Assembly (NCBI GenBank): GCA_008508345.1
Contig: QNGE01000890.1
Span: 47,752 to 111,751 of the forward strand
Reading direction: 5' to 3'
From: Paragonimus westermani
Lineage: Eukaryota; Platyhelminthes; Trematoda; Plagiorchiida; Troglotrematidae
DNA length: 64,000 nucleotides
The notes beneath the pieces were generated by a model. It was not told the DNA's origin. It did no database searches and saw only the letters and a list, made by a program, of their open reading frames with translations. This document shows, in pieces, positions 36,010-49,784 of the stretch. The position numbers and the translations under genes were made by a program. The first letter of the stretch is position 1; every line of letters begins with the position of its first letter.

Positions 36010-39000
36010 GGAACGAGCTAGTTATTCCTAATTACAACGTGCTGTGTGTGGAAGAATGAGCTCCATAAAATGTGCATCGGTTTCCTATTGTTATCAGTGG
36101 ATCGCTTGTGCCATTGTGCCAACAACTCGAGCTGTCAATCAACTTTTTTCAGTTGATCCTGTTCATGTTCGCCCAAGAGTATAGATACCAGTAACCGAAC
36201 GAGTAAGGAATCCGCAGCCTCAGTTGCGTGTCGCAAAAACAAACTGATATAGGTTAAATGTGTGTCGGAGTTGTAATTCTTTCAGTGACGGTCGGAAACA
36301 AAGGTTTCATTTCACACGCACATTTGTGAACGGCAAAATCACATCTAAATCCACATTCTGTCATTACACCGCATTTACAAGCTTACTCATCACCTCTTGA
36401 GAAATTTGCCTACGCCTACGAAAATCTATTTTCACACATAAACCGTCCAGTGTTTGTCACACTGTGCGACCGCAAATGAATGATGCATCGTATCAGTGTG
36501 AAATATCTACCCAATTGGCGCTGATGATGAGCACAGATTGCTTTTCTCAGACCATTAACGTCTTCGGAATGTTGATCGCATCTAGTGGATACAGCACCAC
36601 ATCTCAACACAGGTCTGTGCTAATTTTGGGTTGATCACGCGGACACGCGGCTACCACCTTTTACGTCACGTGCGGTTTTCTCCCAACAGTGTGTCGGAAG
36701 AAGCAGACGAGTGGACGACATACGACGTCATCAACAGACAATCGGATTTTCAAGAGGGTTTTGGTAGAGCGCTTTTCGCAGTGAGGTTGGTGTCAAAAAG
36801 ACAACTTGCTAGTCAACGTGGCTCAGAACCGCAGTTGCTTGCTCTGCCTGCCTACACGTTCTACGGATTCCCGAACAATTTCATCCAAATCAGCACGACA
36901 AACGTCAGTGCGTCAAAAGACGCAGTCATACCTTGCACTAACTAACTCAATCGCCATGGGGCAGAAGACTGTGGTCCGCGGTGAACGTTTGCTTCCACAT
37001 CAGGTGAGGCACATGACGGAAGTTATTGTACCCTTTTATAAACGAGATATTACTAAGGAGTAGTTGCGGATTTGGTCAATTTAAATATGATATAAATCAC
37101 TTTTGAGCCAGCATTTTTCGAAAGTAAACGGTGGATCCGAATTGTGTTTTTGTTAGCTCTCATCAGCAGTGCATACCCTCGTCATGATCATGGTTGGAAT
37201 TCTTACTACACTTTCACGAGGTAACCACAGCATATTCGAGTGCTTGAGCAGTCATCAGCGTTAAGATATGGTAATTCGACCATGCCTAATGTGCCGTCAA
37301 TCGCATGGCAGTCAGTATGGTTATATCATGAAAAGGTCGCCGGGTTTGAAACGAAGGCGTTGACAAAGACAAACACTACTGATGAATTCCAACAGGAACG
37401 AAACTGGAACCTACTGCTTCTTTATGAAAGAGGATGGGTGGGAATTCTAACAATGTGACAGCTGCGACAAGATGTGAGCAGCGTCCAACATGAAATGGGA
37501 TGCTGGAGTATCACACAAAAAGCACACCTGATCCGTAGTTAGTACCGATGAGGGCCAAACAACATGACCAATTTGGAGGGAAACATTAGTGAAGACATAT
37601 CGGAATGCGTTTTGCTCGTTGATTAAATAGCCCGATGGTATGACCATACCGCTGAATTTGAACAGGGCCAAATAACAGCTCACTGAGACAACGAATTTTG
37701 TAACGGCGTGTACAAGAGAGGTGGTGCCAGTACGCACCTTCAGAAGAAGTAAACGACGACAACGAATACTGAACCGACGAGAAATAGTCCGATTTCGACT
37801 TATCAAATCATCATTTAATTGTTCAAAGACCCCACAATCTTTCAGAATTTTTCAATAACTCGAACACAAGAAGTCATACCTCATCTAACAAATGCTCAAC
37901 GCCGAAACAGACTGTGATCGGTGATGAAACAAATAAGGTGCCAGTTAATTGTGAAATTTTCCCACACAAAAATTTACGATGGGTGGATGCAGATGATGCC
38001 AAATGTTTTGACACATAAACTCATTAAAAGTTAAGGTTATTGAAGACCCAAGTATGCAGACACGCAGGATAATCTGTACTTCAGTTTAGAGAGTCTGTTA
38101 CATTCAACCCGTTATGAAATTGTCTAGGCAATCATAGCAGTCGATCAGCACAAAAAATGTACTAGAAGTGACTAATCGGAAGTAAGATTATTTAACTGTT
38201 AGCGAGCACAGAACGTTATGAACGTTCAGCTCGGGATCTTGACCACAAATGAAAGCAATGCCATAATCACATGAAATATACAGCAAAATGAAATTCTGAG
38301 TCAGAGTGTGGAAGAGGTGACTTTAAAAAAAGTTGAACCAATAAAACTTCGACAAGTATTAGTAACAGATATTCCATACAGAAAACAAGTACGATACCAC
38401 AAACCTGCCGGACGCCAACCAGATCCCAATTCGGATTGCTTAAAGATTATAAAAGATTGTGTCATTGGAGGATCGTGCCCAAATCGACCCCGGACGGTCA
38501 ACTAGCAAAAGTGACCTCCCACGTTCTGTGCGTTTGCTCACCTTACTACAGCCGTGCTGCACAGTGTAGATTACTTCTAGCAACACTTAAACACCTGGAT
38601 CTAAAAGGAGCAATACAACGGATTCTTTCAACAGTACTCCAATGTGCATGACAATACAGAAGAAAGTTTGCGGTAAAGTTTGAACCACTGATTAACAAAG
38701 ACGACCAGCCTGGTGACAGACAATTTTTCCGGAATGCTTGGTTAAGCTCGTAAGACTACATGTCCAGATTCACCTGCGAGTTAACAGCCAAATCTGCTAA
38801 CGTAGCGAATAGGTTGAAAGCTTAAACCTTTTGAGTATTTTAACTCGAAACACAGGTCAGGTATGTGGATGACATTTTACTGCTCCACCACGAACTCAGA
38901 CAGACCAGTTTTCATGTCACACTGAAAATGTTAACCTGTGAAGCGGAACGGGATGCATGCGCAGTACTGTGACCTTCCGTAAACTATTAACGACTGATGT

Positions 39001-41040
39001 CTTTCGGAAAACTAACAACACATCCAATCTGGCACTGTGAACCTGCGTGAAGGCTTTTTCCAGATTTGCGGGCACGCTTTGCGACGTAGATAAATTTAGA
39101 AGGTGAAAATTAAGAAGAATGATCAGACTGTACATCGCCAACACTTCTCGCAGAATCCCGACCAAAGAGCCACAGCTAACTAAGATCTGCAACAAGAACG
39201 AGGCAGACACTAGGGTACGTTAACGCCAGCATACAGAATGACGCTCTAACTGCACATCCGGGTGGAGCGTGAAGCAAACGTAAAACTCTGGCCAACTTTA
39301 GTGAACACTAGGGGTCAACAGGACGAAATCGGCCTTACGTGTGACAGCATACAGATGCACGAAAGAGGCGCACAATCGCGCGCACTCTTACTAGAACACA
39401 AACTATCTCTGTGACCGGCCGCCCCGACATCACAATTCTGACATCATGGTGCACACACAGGTCATAAGGTCAACGACAACCGCGCGACCGGGAATGTCTT
39501 ATGATGAACGTTCTTTGTTTGCAGAACTCCTGGACACAGGCCGGTATTAGATCAGCGCTGTTGACACAATCATACTGACGCGAGCAGACTGACGCCGTCA
39601 CCTACGGAAACGTTAGTTTGGGAGTTAGTTTATTTGTTAGAAAACGGGGTTATCAGTGGAATCCAACATTACACAAAATTGTTCACTGCAAACCTTTTCT
39701 TAAATGCATAAACACATGAATGTATACGTATGGAGATGCAAACTGGAATGAGAACGAAGTTGTTTTTTACCAACTACCCAGCAAGTGAGCACTGATGTCG
39801 ATGCAATTAGTCATCATACGCAGTAGTAAGACAAGGCGAGTTAATAACTCCGGTATACAGTGCACATCATCAAGTAATCGGAATGGGTAGATCGTCCAAA
39901 CACACACGTGGAGACTACATATAATGTAATTTTTAAAACGAATTCGGAGATCGGCAGCATTTTTCTTCATAGTAATTGTTCGTTTGCTAAAAGTCGCATC
40001 GATACGGACTTAGCACCACATCATTGGGCAGTGCAATACTTTTCCTGCTACAAACATGCATGTTGTCCGGACAGCATTTTATTCTGAGGTTAGATGAAGT
40101 AAGGATGTCTGCGACCTCTCAACGTGACTGGTTACGCAAATAACCAAAGTGACTTTCTTGTGAGGCATTTGACTTTTCAATCCGCTACAAACTGTGTAGG
40201 GCCCCAGTGTTTTCCCGATCTACCTGCACTCATCCATGATAGTAGTAGAAGGTGGCGTGACAAACACCAAGTGGAATATTCCAGAAAGTAATCCACAAAA
40301 AAGTAAAGGTGGATAAACACAAGGTTCATCAGAGAAAAAAAGATTTCTTGTGGGCGCGGGTATCCAACTGACTGAGGCCGGCAGGTGTCTCGGGTGCCGC
40401 CTCTAGCTTGAGTTCTGGGTAATCAAGTGGAAGCCAATCAAGCTGACTTATCTTACTCGAGGGAAAAGTAAAGATTTTTTAGCTTTCGTGACTATGCGGT
40501 TTATCCGAATGTTCACGGTCTCGGTGTGCAACGTTCAGCAAAATAAATGCGCATCTAGCATGCGCAGCACGTGAGCTAACAAACAGAGCACAGAGCGATC
40601 AGTTCCCACAAGATTACGTATCCCAAGAATCCAAAACAACTCTCAATCACTTAAGCTCCAAGGTCACTTCCTCTTCCAAAGGAGGGCCGTCTGGAACACC
40701 ACAATTAGGCACCCACATACCATCGTTTGCACAATCCGATTCAAGTCAGCTGAATCGTTCACCAAAATAGTCAGCCCTCCTGTCCACTGCGACCGACTAC
40801 CACGTTCAAGGGAACTATCTTTCTCAAATACGCTCTCTCTCACACACACATCGAATCGAAAGCCAACATAATTTGCAATCACGGGTAACAGCACTGCTCC
40901 AACTCTTCCGATTAATCAAACAGAGGATGTTCACCGCCTTTGTGTAAGTGTCACCAGTTCACGACGTTCCGCGTTACATTCAGAGCCGGGCGGAGTTCAG
41001 CAACGCCAGACCATAAGGGTCAGCGACTCAACAAACTTAA
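36010..41040. other. unassigned non-coding DNA
   Basis: No recognisable gene. A segment at 37345-37480 weakly resembles 55075-55185 (see findings). Open frames at 36631-36945 and 38308-38651 look somewhat protein-like but have no complete, phase-compatible splice-site pair. Confidence 0.4.
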
Positions 41041-41045
41041 TTCCG

Positions 41046-43330
41046 ATGCAGCTCCACATCACCTTCATAACACATCACTATAGACAGCAATACGTCAGGG
41101 GTTCACATCAATGCTTCAATGCATCACAACCAACAGGAAAAGAACAAACACTATGCAGGAAAATGAGAAGAAAAAAGAAGGGGACGGGAAGATACCTAAC
41201 TACTGCAAAAATGGCCAAGTCTACTAGTTGATAACACTCAACATCAACCTTGCAAAAAAAAGACCGAACGATAAGTAAAAGTAACACAGCATCAGCAAGA
41301 CAGCTAGCCAACTCCCTTACGGCTTTCACTAGGCCCAGTCAGTAAGTGCAACTAATTCATAGATAACACGGCCAAACAACTACAAAAGTAATCCCAATAC
41401 GCCCGCCCCACTAGCCATCACATCACCTAACGTCTCCAGCCACCGACTCTGTGAGTCGCGAGGGCTCCAGCCCGGGAGACGAACCCGACCTACACCCGCC
41501 ACCACCTCCATGAACCACCTCATTTCTTCACGCCACTTCCTCATCTGCACACCTCGCACCTTAAACCAGTCGAACGCAACGTCGGAAAAGCGTGCTCGAT
41601 GTGGCAGACGACTAGCTGGCATCAACAGTACATGACCTAATCATACAAGTCTGCGTGAACGTAAGAAGTGAGCAGAAAAACTTGCGTGACAGTCACTACC
41701 AAATACACACTTCCGAACCTCATCGTCACCTGCCTGTTGATCCCACACGATGCGACCGAACGCAGACATACATCGATAGTCAAATCCCAAAAGATGACTC
41801 ACGCCTTCTATCCTAAGCTGCCAAATTTCGCAGCCGCAAAGCAATGCAACCCTCACTGTCGCCTCATATACACAACCCTTAAGCATCAAACAGATGTCCT
41901 AGATCAGCTAATGTCGTCCTAGCCTTAGAGATGCACACTTCACTTCTGTTTCGCCCTATACACCTCCGCCGTCACAGCCACCACCAATGCATCCTCACAA
42001 GTATACAAACCGATCAACAACCTTCATGACGTCGTCATCTAACACCAAATCTACGTAATAACAGCAACCTTGCAGAAGCACCTTCCAATTCGAGGCTGAA
42101 AAGCGCATTACTCAGCAGAACTCAGTAGAACGCGAAATAGCGCCCAACATTGGTTGTGCTGTTTGGAAAGTGTCAAACAGCAACATCTTGTCGTCAACAT
42201 AATCCACGTCAGTCAATCTCCCACCAGGTAGGAAGTCCACGCGGGCATCTTGCGAGTAGCGCAGAAAGACCATCATTATTTTCTCTGTGACGAAAGTGGA
42301 CAGCCTCGACGTACACCGCTCCTGGCGCTGAAACTGCCAGACAGATCTCCGAAAACTCTCATATAGTCAGCAGACACACTTAAGCAACCATAAAAGTATG
42401 CATCGACCCATCGAACCAAATGTACCTTTAAAATCGAGTAATATGGCAATTGCTGGTCGGTGGTACACGACACTGATGCACATTATGACAAAGAGGAAAA
42501 ATTTGATCACTCCGTCCTCGACCGGGACGAAACCTTGCCTGTTCTATCCTAATGTTTGCCTCTCGAACTGCAGCTAATCGACAAAGTATGATGGATGCCA
42601 GAACCTCAGTAATGACTGGGGTTTTCGCAAGAGCCTCGAACTCCTTTCGTGAACATGGACATTATTACCGAGTGACACCAGCACACAGGAATCGTGTCTG
42701 TCGTCCACGCAAGGTGAAACAACTCTGTCGCGACCTCCACTAACGCCTCTTCACTTTGTTTGAAAAGTGCCGGCATGAGATTATCTGGGCCAACAGCCCT
42801 ATTACGCTTCATAGCCGAAATGCAATTGCGGACCTCAGTGTTAGTGGATGATCCTGAATCTACCGATCAGGATGCTATATTACAAGGTTGCTGGCAACAA
42901 AGTAGGGGCAGGATGTCAGCTAAATTGACCCCTCGAAGTGTTTTGCCCAGCTCTCCAACCTTCTGGACCTAGTACGGATGAATGTGCCATCTACCTGGCT
43001 GATAGATTCAGCAACCGACTGTTTCCTGAGACCGGTACCACAGGTAAGCTTTAAGAGAAGCAAAAGCGGTTTCCATTTCCTTAATTTTCCTCATCAGCCA
43101 AGTCTTATGATCGGCGATCGGGCTAAGTTTCAATTTCCTACGAAGACCTCCCCTAGACTTGTTATATGTACAGTCAGTAGGAATTTTCTGTCCCGCGTCT
43201 AACAACTCCAGGGATTTTTCTGAAACTCACTGTTTGTTTAGCTCACAAACTACCATGTCGCATGAGGCAGTACCTGCTTCATGAATGGTTTGGATGAATT
43301 GGATCCAACATCTATGAGAACCTATGTTGT
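41046..43330 (-). mobile_element. SR2/RTE-like LINE, copy B (longest; RT domain plus 3' tail)
   Basis: On the minus strand, RT and flanking blocks follow the family order from 43330 downward, with frameshifts. They are VSEKSLELLDA; EMETAFASLK; ISQVDGTFIRTRSRRL; MKRNRAVGPDNLMPALFK (family: LKRxKAAGPDGLxPALFK) and IMSMFTKGVRGSCENPSHY (family: VVPIFKKGxRSSCxNxRG). Then come EQARFRPGRG, DLSGSFSARSGVRRGCPLS near 42303-42340 (motif B) and LPGGRLTDVDYVDD with YVDD at 42190-42201. The last blocks are VRVALLCGCEIWQLR, RLPGWSPRDSQSRWLETLGD and a 3' tail to about 41046. The APE endonuclease was not found upstream. Several frameshifts make it non-functional, although the catalytic aspartates survive. Confidence 0.85.
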
Positions 43331-43339
43331 AAGAACTGT

Positions 43340-46300
43340 TAATTTTGCTTTCTAGGCTAGTTTGGTACTTATATTTTATCGACAGCGTAACCAGTCTCAA
43401 CAACAGTGATGCAAGTATGAAAATAGTTCAGCTGTGTGCTCATAGGATCGTGCCTCATTACCTCAGCACTCCTGCACGGTCAATAGTGCGCATCTGCTTA
43501 TAGTTTGACTGTTCCCTTTTGGCCTGTCTGACGAGGCCAAACCTGAAAGGACCGAAGTCTATTTCAGCAGAGCCCAGTGGATTGACGTAACACACAAGCC
43601 CGACCACCAGGTCAAGGTAGCAAAACAGGTCAGGCGGACTTCAAAACAGGCATTCAGCTGTCGGCATTACTAGTCGCAAGTTTTTCAAACAAGTACCAAA
43701 TGGTCACAGTTGTAAGCCCATATTCCACATGTGGATACAAAACCACCTACGCGTGAGTGTGACACCGATGAAAAACGTCGAAAGTTTCACTTTCCGATTT
43801 CATAGTCAAATGTGTGGGTGGACCTTACACACCGCAAAAACAGTTACCCGAGCTGAGCGCGTGTCAGTCATAATTGTCTGCGTACCGGCAGTTTGCATCA
43901 GTCAGGCGCCACTTTGTCTGGTTGCACATGTGAATAATGGTTTCAGGGCTATGAAAAAAATGGTCGAAAAAAGCGAATAAACAAATCACCACGTGCGTTG
44001 TGTGCGCGCGTGTTGCATGTCCACCGGAAGGTGCAGTGCGAGAGGAACTGAATTCGAAGCACATTAAGCTAAAATTGAATCTGATTTTGGGGTTTCGAAC
44101 CAAAGCCTTGAACAAGACAACTGCCGAGCTGGCCACAAACATGCCAGTGGAGGGAACGGCAAATGCCGACTGCATCTGATTGAGAGCGCAATCTATTTCT
44201 GCTGAGAAAAAACGAAACAACTAATTACCAGTGTAGTGGGTGCAGCTAAAACATGCAAACGGTTGATCGGAAAGTCTGAATTAGAGCGACAGCACACCAA
44301 ACACAGATAGAGTGTAGGCGTTCAGTGAACTACACACCATACAAGGATATTTGGCTTTTTATTAGTACAAGTAAATACATTTTAGGACGTTCAATTTTAT
44401 GCACTAAGTTTCCTCTATACAATGTGCTAATACAGGAAAGAGGTACAATGTGAGATGTTAACTGTTAGTTTGCTCTCCATGTTATATGCGCTCTGCGCGA
44501 CCTACCGTTTCAGGTTCGTGACAGAATTGTGAAGAAATCACAATTTACTTTCTCTAGTGAAAAAAAAACGTTTAGGTGGGAAGATGCATGCGAAGACAAG
44601 TCGACAACACATTCGCACATCGAACTGCCTATATTCTTATGCAACCGAATAGAATCAAGCTTATGGTGGAGTCTAAGGAGACGGGATATAAGACGAGGTG
44701 TGGCGCAGCGTTATCGTATGATTGACTAAGTGGGGTGCGCGGGCCGTGCCATTTCAGATTTGTGTGGGGAGGCCCACCCTCAGCGAAACCCTCTCTAGCC
44801 GCCCCCATTCTGTTACCCGTTGTGGACATGTAATCCGGCACTGTTGTGAAGTTCCGACTGGCCTAGGTTACCGGTGCACCCAAGCCATATGTATAATGAA
44901 AATGGATTAAAGCAGCATCCTCGTTGCAGAACGTGCTAACAAGTAAACCATATGAATAAGACATTGTGAGCAGACGGATGTCGACTAACGCTAGTCAATC
45001 AGAGGGGCGATCAACTGTTGAATCAAGTTCGTTTGAAAAGGACTGTTCATGGAAAAAGATCCCGTTTGGATGTGCAACGGGTATAGACAATCAAACCAAG
45101 GCAGCGGATCGCTGTAACAGACTGATCACTTCAATCCGCTGTGGTCACGGTCCAATATCAACTGCCAACATAAAATGTTGCTTTCTGCCAAAATTGCACT
45201 ATTTTCTTAACAGTTTATCGATCTTTTGCCGGAAAATTCAACACGGGTCCTCTGTTTTTGGAATGAAGTTTGTTATATCATCAGAGAAAGCCAGAGTTTC
45301 AACTATCTGCCCAGCTCATAATCCTTTATGAACAGCTTCTGCAACATTCCACAACATCTGAGGAAAATCAAAATTGGCTGAAAGAAAAACTGGTGAATAT
45401 CTACTAACAACATGGAACCACACTGTTAATACCTACGAACTTCCAAAGTTTGAGGGAGATGAATTAGAATGGAAAATTGGTAGTGTCAAGACCAGGCGAA
45501 AGTTTTTGAACGGTAAAGCGAACGTTTAGAAAGTTCGATAGCATGCAGGATTTTCGCCGGATGACGACCCCGGCAACGTTAAGAAGTCGAGTGGACTCAA
45601 GTTAAGAGAACCGAGCACGGTGTGAACTCTGTCAACCAATATAAGATAATAAAGCAAATAAGCACACGTAGGCAACACATACCCCGTGTTGCAATTCGGC
45701 TTATTATGCCAATGTGTAACATACCGTAGCACAAATGGATCCGTCAGCTTGCTGATCGGCTACAACGAAAGATAGTTCTAGACTTGCGGACCGTTCAGAT
45801 AATCGGAACAAACGGATGCGTACACATGATGCGGCGTCCGTATTTTCAACTATTCTTTCTCACGGAACAGCTGGTTTGCGAACTCGTTTTGCACGATGAC
45901 GCTCTCTTCTCCATTCCAGTGGCTGAGTTGAGTTCATCATCACTTTGGGTACAGATGTTTGTACACATTTCGGAAAATAACGCTTCGATAATTGGATAGA
46001 TTTGCAATGAGCAGTCTGTTGTCTCCGCTTCTAGTGGTTTTCTTCATGGCTAAAGTAGAATCCACATTATGTATAAGTCATTCAACATTCACCTACAGCA
46101 AAGTGTAGTCACCTCGATGTTGAATGTTTGAATATAGAGCATTTTTGTAGTTAGTTCCCTTTCCATCCCCTTCTTTTTTCCTCTCGCTTTCCATACAGGG
46201 TTTTTTATTTCATGGTTGTGTGGTAGTTAAGTATCAATGTGAAACACGATGTATTGCTGTCTATGACGATGATGAACTGAAAACAGACCGTTCGCGAGAA

Positions 46301-47000
46301 CACCTCTTATTCCTCACACTTATTAGTTATCCTGCAACATCGTGGGCTATTTTCAGAAACAAACGTGGCTCCAGCCATACTATCCAAGGAAACGACTCAA
46401 CTTTCGAAGGAATGATGATGAACCATAGTATGAGCTAAACAAGAAAGACAACTCGACAACTAGCTGTTCGCACCATTCAGCACATTCTCAACCGGTGGGA
46501 AACAGAAACTAGAACGCTGGGCATTTATATTTACATTGGCGGACGGCTGAGAATCATTCATAGAGGAACAGAATATCTAAGCAGGAGAGTCGAAATTTAC
46601 CATCTATTCTGTGAAGAAAACACTGGATCTAGAGAAAAACCAAACACCAATGTGCATATTTTAAAGAATGATGCGACTCTTGTTTCCCAGTGTTTTCGCG
46701 TGCATGCCCGATTTTAGTGACTAACTTAAGACGAAATGGAGTGATTAATCGACAATCGACCGCTCACAGAACGACGACGGTGGTGGATTTCGAAACTTCA
46801 GTGTACAGCTAAGTTTCAAAATCAGAACCGGTCGGTAAAAACGCTCAAGCAAAATTCAGCTTTCGACCGATCGCATAACAAATCGGCCATCAAAACCAGT
46901 GTTTTTCGAACCCAACTCGCTCATAAGACTGATGAACCTGATACTATGATCCAAACAAACTGATTTTATCAATCTGTCAGCATAAAATTGTTGCATTCGC
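43340..47000. other. unassigned DNA; one dispersed repeat and weak exon-like frames
   Basis: No recognisable gene family. The frame at 44966-45331 (121 codons, ATG at 44978) and a possible terminal exon at 45871-45999 (acceptor CTTTCTCACGGAACAG, then 42 codons to TAG) look coding-like but are unconfirmed. A repeat shared with 57.4 kb lies at 46215-46279. Confidence 0.35.
46215..46279. repeat. dispersed repeat, copy 1 of 2 (partner at 57.45 kb)
   Basis: Aligns in the same orientation with 57445-57510. Both contain GTTGT, a GTGGTAGTTA/CGGTGGTTAG block, ATCA(A/G)TG, TGTATTGCTG/CGTATTGTTG, TCTATGA(C/G)GATGATGAA. Similarity is roughly three quarters by eye. The family is not identified. Confidence 0.55.
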
Positions 47001-47009
47001 ATCTAGAAC

Positions 47010-47460
47010 TGTAACTTCATGATGAAAATCAAACTGTTTTCAATAGTCACTGTGGTGTCCCAGTTGTTTCACGATGGTGAAGCATACAAGCTATATCAGT
47101 GGGACGTTCAACCCTTGGGCCACTTCCATTTACAATACATAAAGCGCATCCAAGAACTCTGTGGTTAAGAAAGTCCAGATATCTTGCTACGCACACATGG
47201 ATCTATGCTAACGCTCAACTAGTCCCGCTGGCTGGATCGTATACGTCAGGTGGTTGAATAGCAGACCACCAAGCAGCCGCGACTCAGCCAGTTAGAAGCG
47301 CGTAAGCAAAACGTTGCTCGTTAGAAGTTGTGACATAGGGATATCACCCGAGTAGGTTGCTCGCACTGAGAGCATACCAGCCTCGAACCAAATTGCGCTG
47401 AAGAATCTCACCAGGACGAATGTCCGAGATTACAGTGAGCGTTCTCTAACTTCGATCAAT
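47010..47460 (+). mobile_element. zinc-finger LINE, copy 4 (highly decayed post-RT fragment)
   Basis: Translation of the frame starting at 47022 tracks copy 1 of the LINE. HDGEAYKLYQWDVQPLGHFH matches YGSETWTLYQRNVSYLSRFH, followed by LQYIKRI (VQCLRRI) and SRWLDRIRQ (LRWLGHVRR). Further on, the interval giving SLEPNCAEES corresponds to ALNRTAW. Multiple TAA, TAG and TGA codons interrupt it. A 3' UTR like those of the other copies could not be followed. Confidence 0.65.
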
Positions 47461-47469
47461 CTGATGTAT

Positions 47470-49540
47470 TAATCCGAGAACGGATGTATGATGAAAATCT
47501 ACTCAATTCACCGCTCAAACAAACATCGACACAATAGAAGATCAAACATGCGGCTGTGCCAAACGTCGCGTTAAAGATACCGCATCAGGATTGGACGAAA
47601 AGCCTCAACGTTACGCCTCCCTTTATTCGGTAACTCCTTTGTTCTGAATTGCACTAATTAACTTGCTGTTTTTGCCAATACGATCAGCCAATGACGGACT
47701 GTGATTTCTTTAATACTGTTGTACACCCATCAATTCGGCTTCTCATCTCATGAATACTAACTGCTTACTGCTACCAGTACCAGGTCTTCTTCTTATCACT
47801 TGTGGGGGAGGTTTCAGTTCAAGTACGATTTCTAGGACTATTCGAAGTCCCTAATTTCGAGCATTACAGGATGATACCGATGTTCACGTTGTATTCAAAT
47901 CAATTGTAATATGCCATGAAAACACTTGCTCACCGTATCTCTAGATTCCCTTTCTATCCACATCGCATATTGTAGTTCGTGCGTCTTCAGTCGAAAACAA
48001 AATTTCTGTTCATTTCGAAAATCAAGTAGGCGATGAGTTCTGAAGGTTTCCATTCAGTCTTGATACATTTGGTTGAAGCGCTTAGCATAAGAACAAGGTA
48101 TTATCCGAAGTTTCTTACGGATTGCTTCATCTACAGCTATACTGTGCGGTAGGAATCAAGATTGTAAATAACAGTACACGGTCTACCGGACCTCCGAGAG
48201 CTGATATTTCTCAACTTGAGCCATGAAGCACTCATGCACACCAATCAGAGCAAATTAACATTAATCAAGGCTGAAGTCGTAAATGAAATCACCAAACCTC
48301 AAGGACAGCACCACCTATCGTGCTACGACAGGTGGGCAAAACTCAAGGCAGCTCACTATTTTTAGGTCGCAGATTCAACCTACACAAACGCCATAAGTGT
48401 CCACTGAACAGTAAATTACAATGTGTATACTTCGGTTTAGTATGCAGAAATGAAGTAAAAATATTTTCCCTCAATACCATCTGAAAGGACCACTCCATTT
48501 GAATAACGTGCTCTAGTGCAGCTTTTGGTCACCGCACGTTAAAGTTTGTATGCGAAGCACCTGCAAGTATAAACGCTGGTGCACTGTCACAGTCGTGGGT
48601 TTCGGCGCCTTCATCTATCAAAACTTTCTACAATTACTGTGTCACTAGTTACAGTCACCCGACTGCTGACACTCGTAGCCCTTTAGCGCAACTTAGGTCC
48701 TTCCTTGAAATGTACTGCGTCAAACTTGACGTTTTACTGCATACATCACCACAACTCTAACCTTGACTAGGCAACTTACGTCCAGGTGTGCTTCCTACAC
48801 AATGGCAATCTGAAATATTATGGTGCTTATCCCACTAACCAATGAGCACCTCCCGTGAGTTCTAACTCTTGATTACGTAATCTTTTCTTGTTATAGTACT
48901 AAATTCGTCCATTCCGTCATCACCAATGGTCTATAGTGAGGTGTACCTTCATCTTACTAGGCCAATGAGTAACTTTTGTACCCAACTGTCACAGGAGTCA
49001 TCCAGGCAACCACGTAAATCGGTTAGCTAACAGGATGCATGCGATAGCACAGCAGCACGTAAAGACCAAGGCATCAAACAGTAAACAGACAGAATGCGCG
49101 TCCGTCAGTCAATATTGACAGTAACCCTGGACGACCCGTCAGAAACTAAGGCCTCACATCTGAGCTGGCAACCAACAGGGAGTCGCTCATTGGCTGACGC
49201 GTTAGGGTTTGCGTACTCTTGCAACACGTTGCATGAGCAGCAATGACGAGATGACCTATGTCCTGTTGTGCTTGATGGTAACCAGTGTTGGATGGACTAT
49301 CTAGTTTGGTTTAAAATATTATAAGAGAGGGTTACACATGTGTTTAGCCGATTGACAAACCGTGGGAGTGGCTCTTGGGATGACGCGGTACTAGTATCGA
49401 AGTTTGTTGAAAAAACATTCAAACAAATTACGAATGTGATCCATCTACATATGTTAAATCCACTGGCCCACTTCACCGAAGAGCACAGAGTACAGCCAAG
49501 CTCAATGAAGTCAATCGTCACGATCGACAGCACTGATGTT
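47470..49540. other. unassigned non-coding DNA
   Basis: About 2 kb between the decayed LINE copy 4 and the PLE with no open frame of note and no recognised repeat. Confidence 0.5.
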
Positions 49541-49544
49541 TCAT

Positions 49545-49784
49545 TTCATCAGTGCAGAAACAAGACATATGTTGTGATATGTTAACATTTCGTTTATTCT
49601 CATCAGTCGCAAACGTGAAGCATGTAGATTATATACAACAGACATTTAGAGATAGACAGGGTATGGACACGCATACAATCACACCAACCTGTTGTGCCGT
49701 CACAACCACAACAACCCTATGGGTTGTTTCAACCACTTTTGTGCACATAGTGTCGGCTGGTGAGTTCTAATCAGCACAGCTATG
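49545..49784 (-). repeat. inverted terminal arm (PLTR-like), left
   Basis: 240 bp, reverse-complementary to 50685-50924 at about 96%. The inner end directly abuts the TAG stop (minus strand, 49787-49785) of the PLE frame. Eight of the nine differences fall in the outer 105 bp. Confidence 0.95.

Noticed and set aside
44722..44910. Locally GC-richer frame with TLSETLSSRPHSVTRCG
   Set aside because: It looks like a repeat-derived peptide, but no second copy was found in the window and no family could be named.
46079..46126. 10-bp inverted repeat CATTCAACAT / ATGTTGAATG
   Set aside because: The loop is long for its stem, and no T-run or gene context suggests a terminator or structured RNA.
49297..49770. 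Plus and minus frames near the left PLE arm
   Set aside because: They overlap the inverted arm and its flank and have no RT, nuclease or other family motif.
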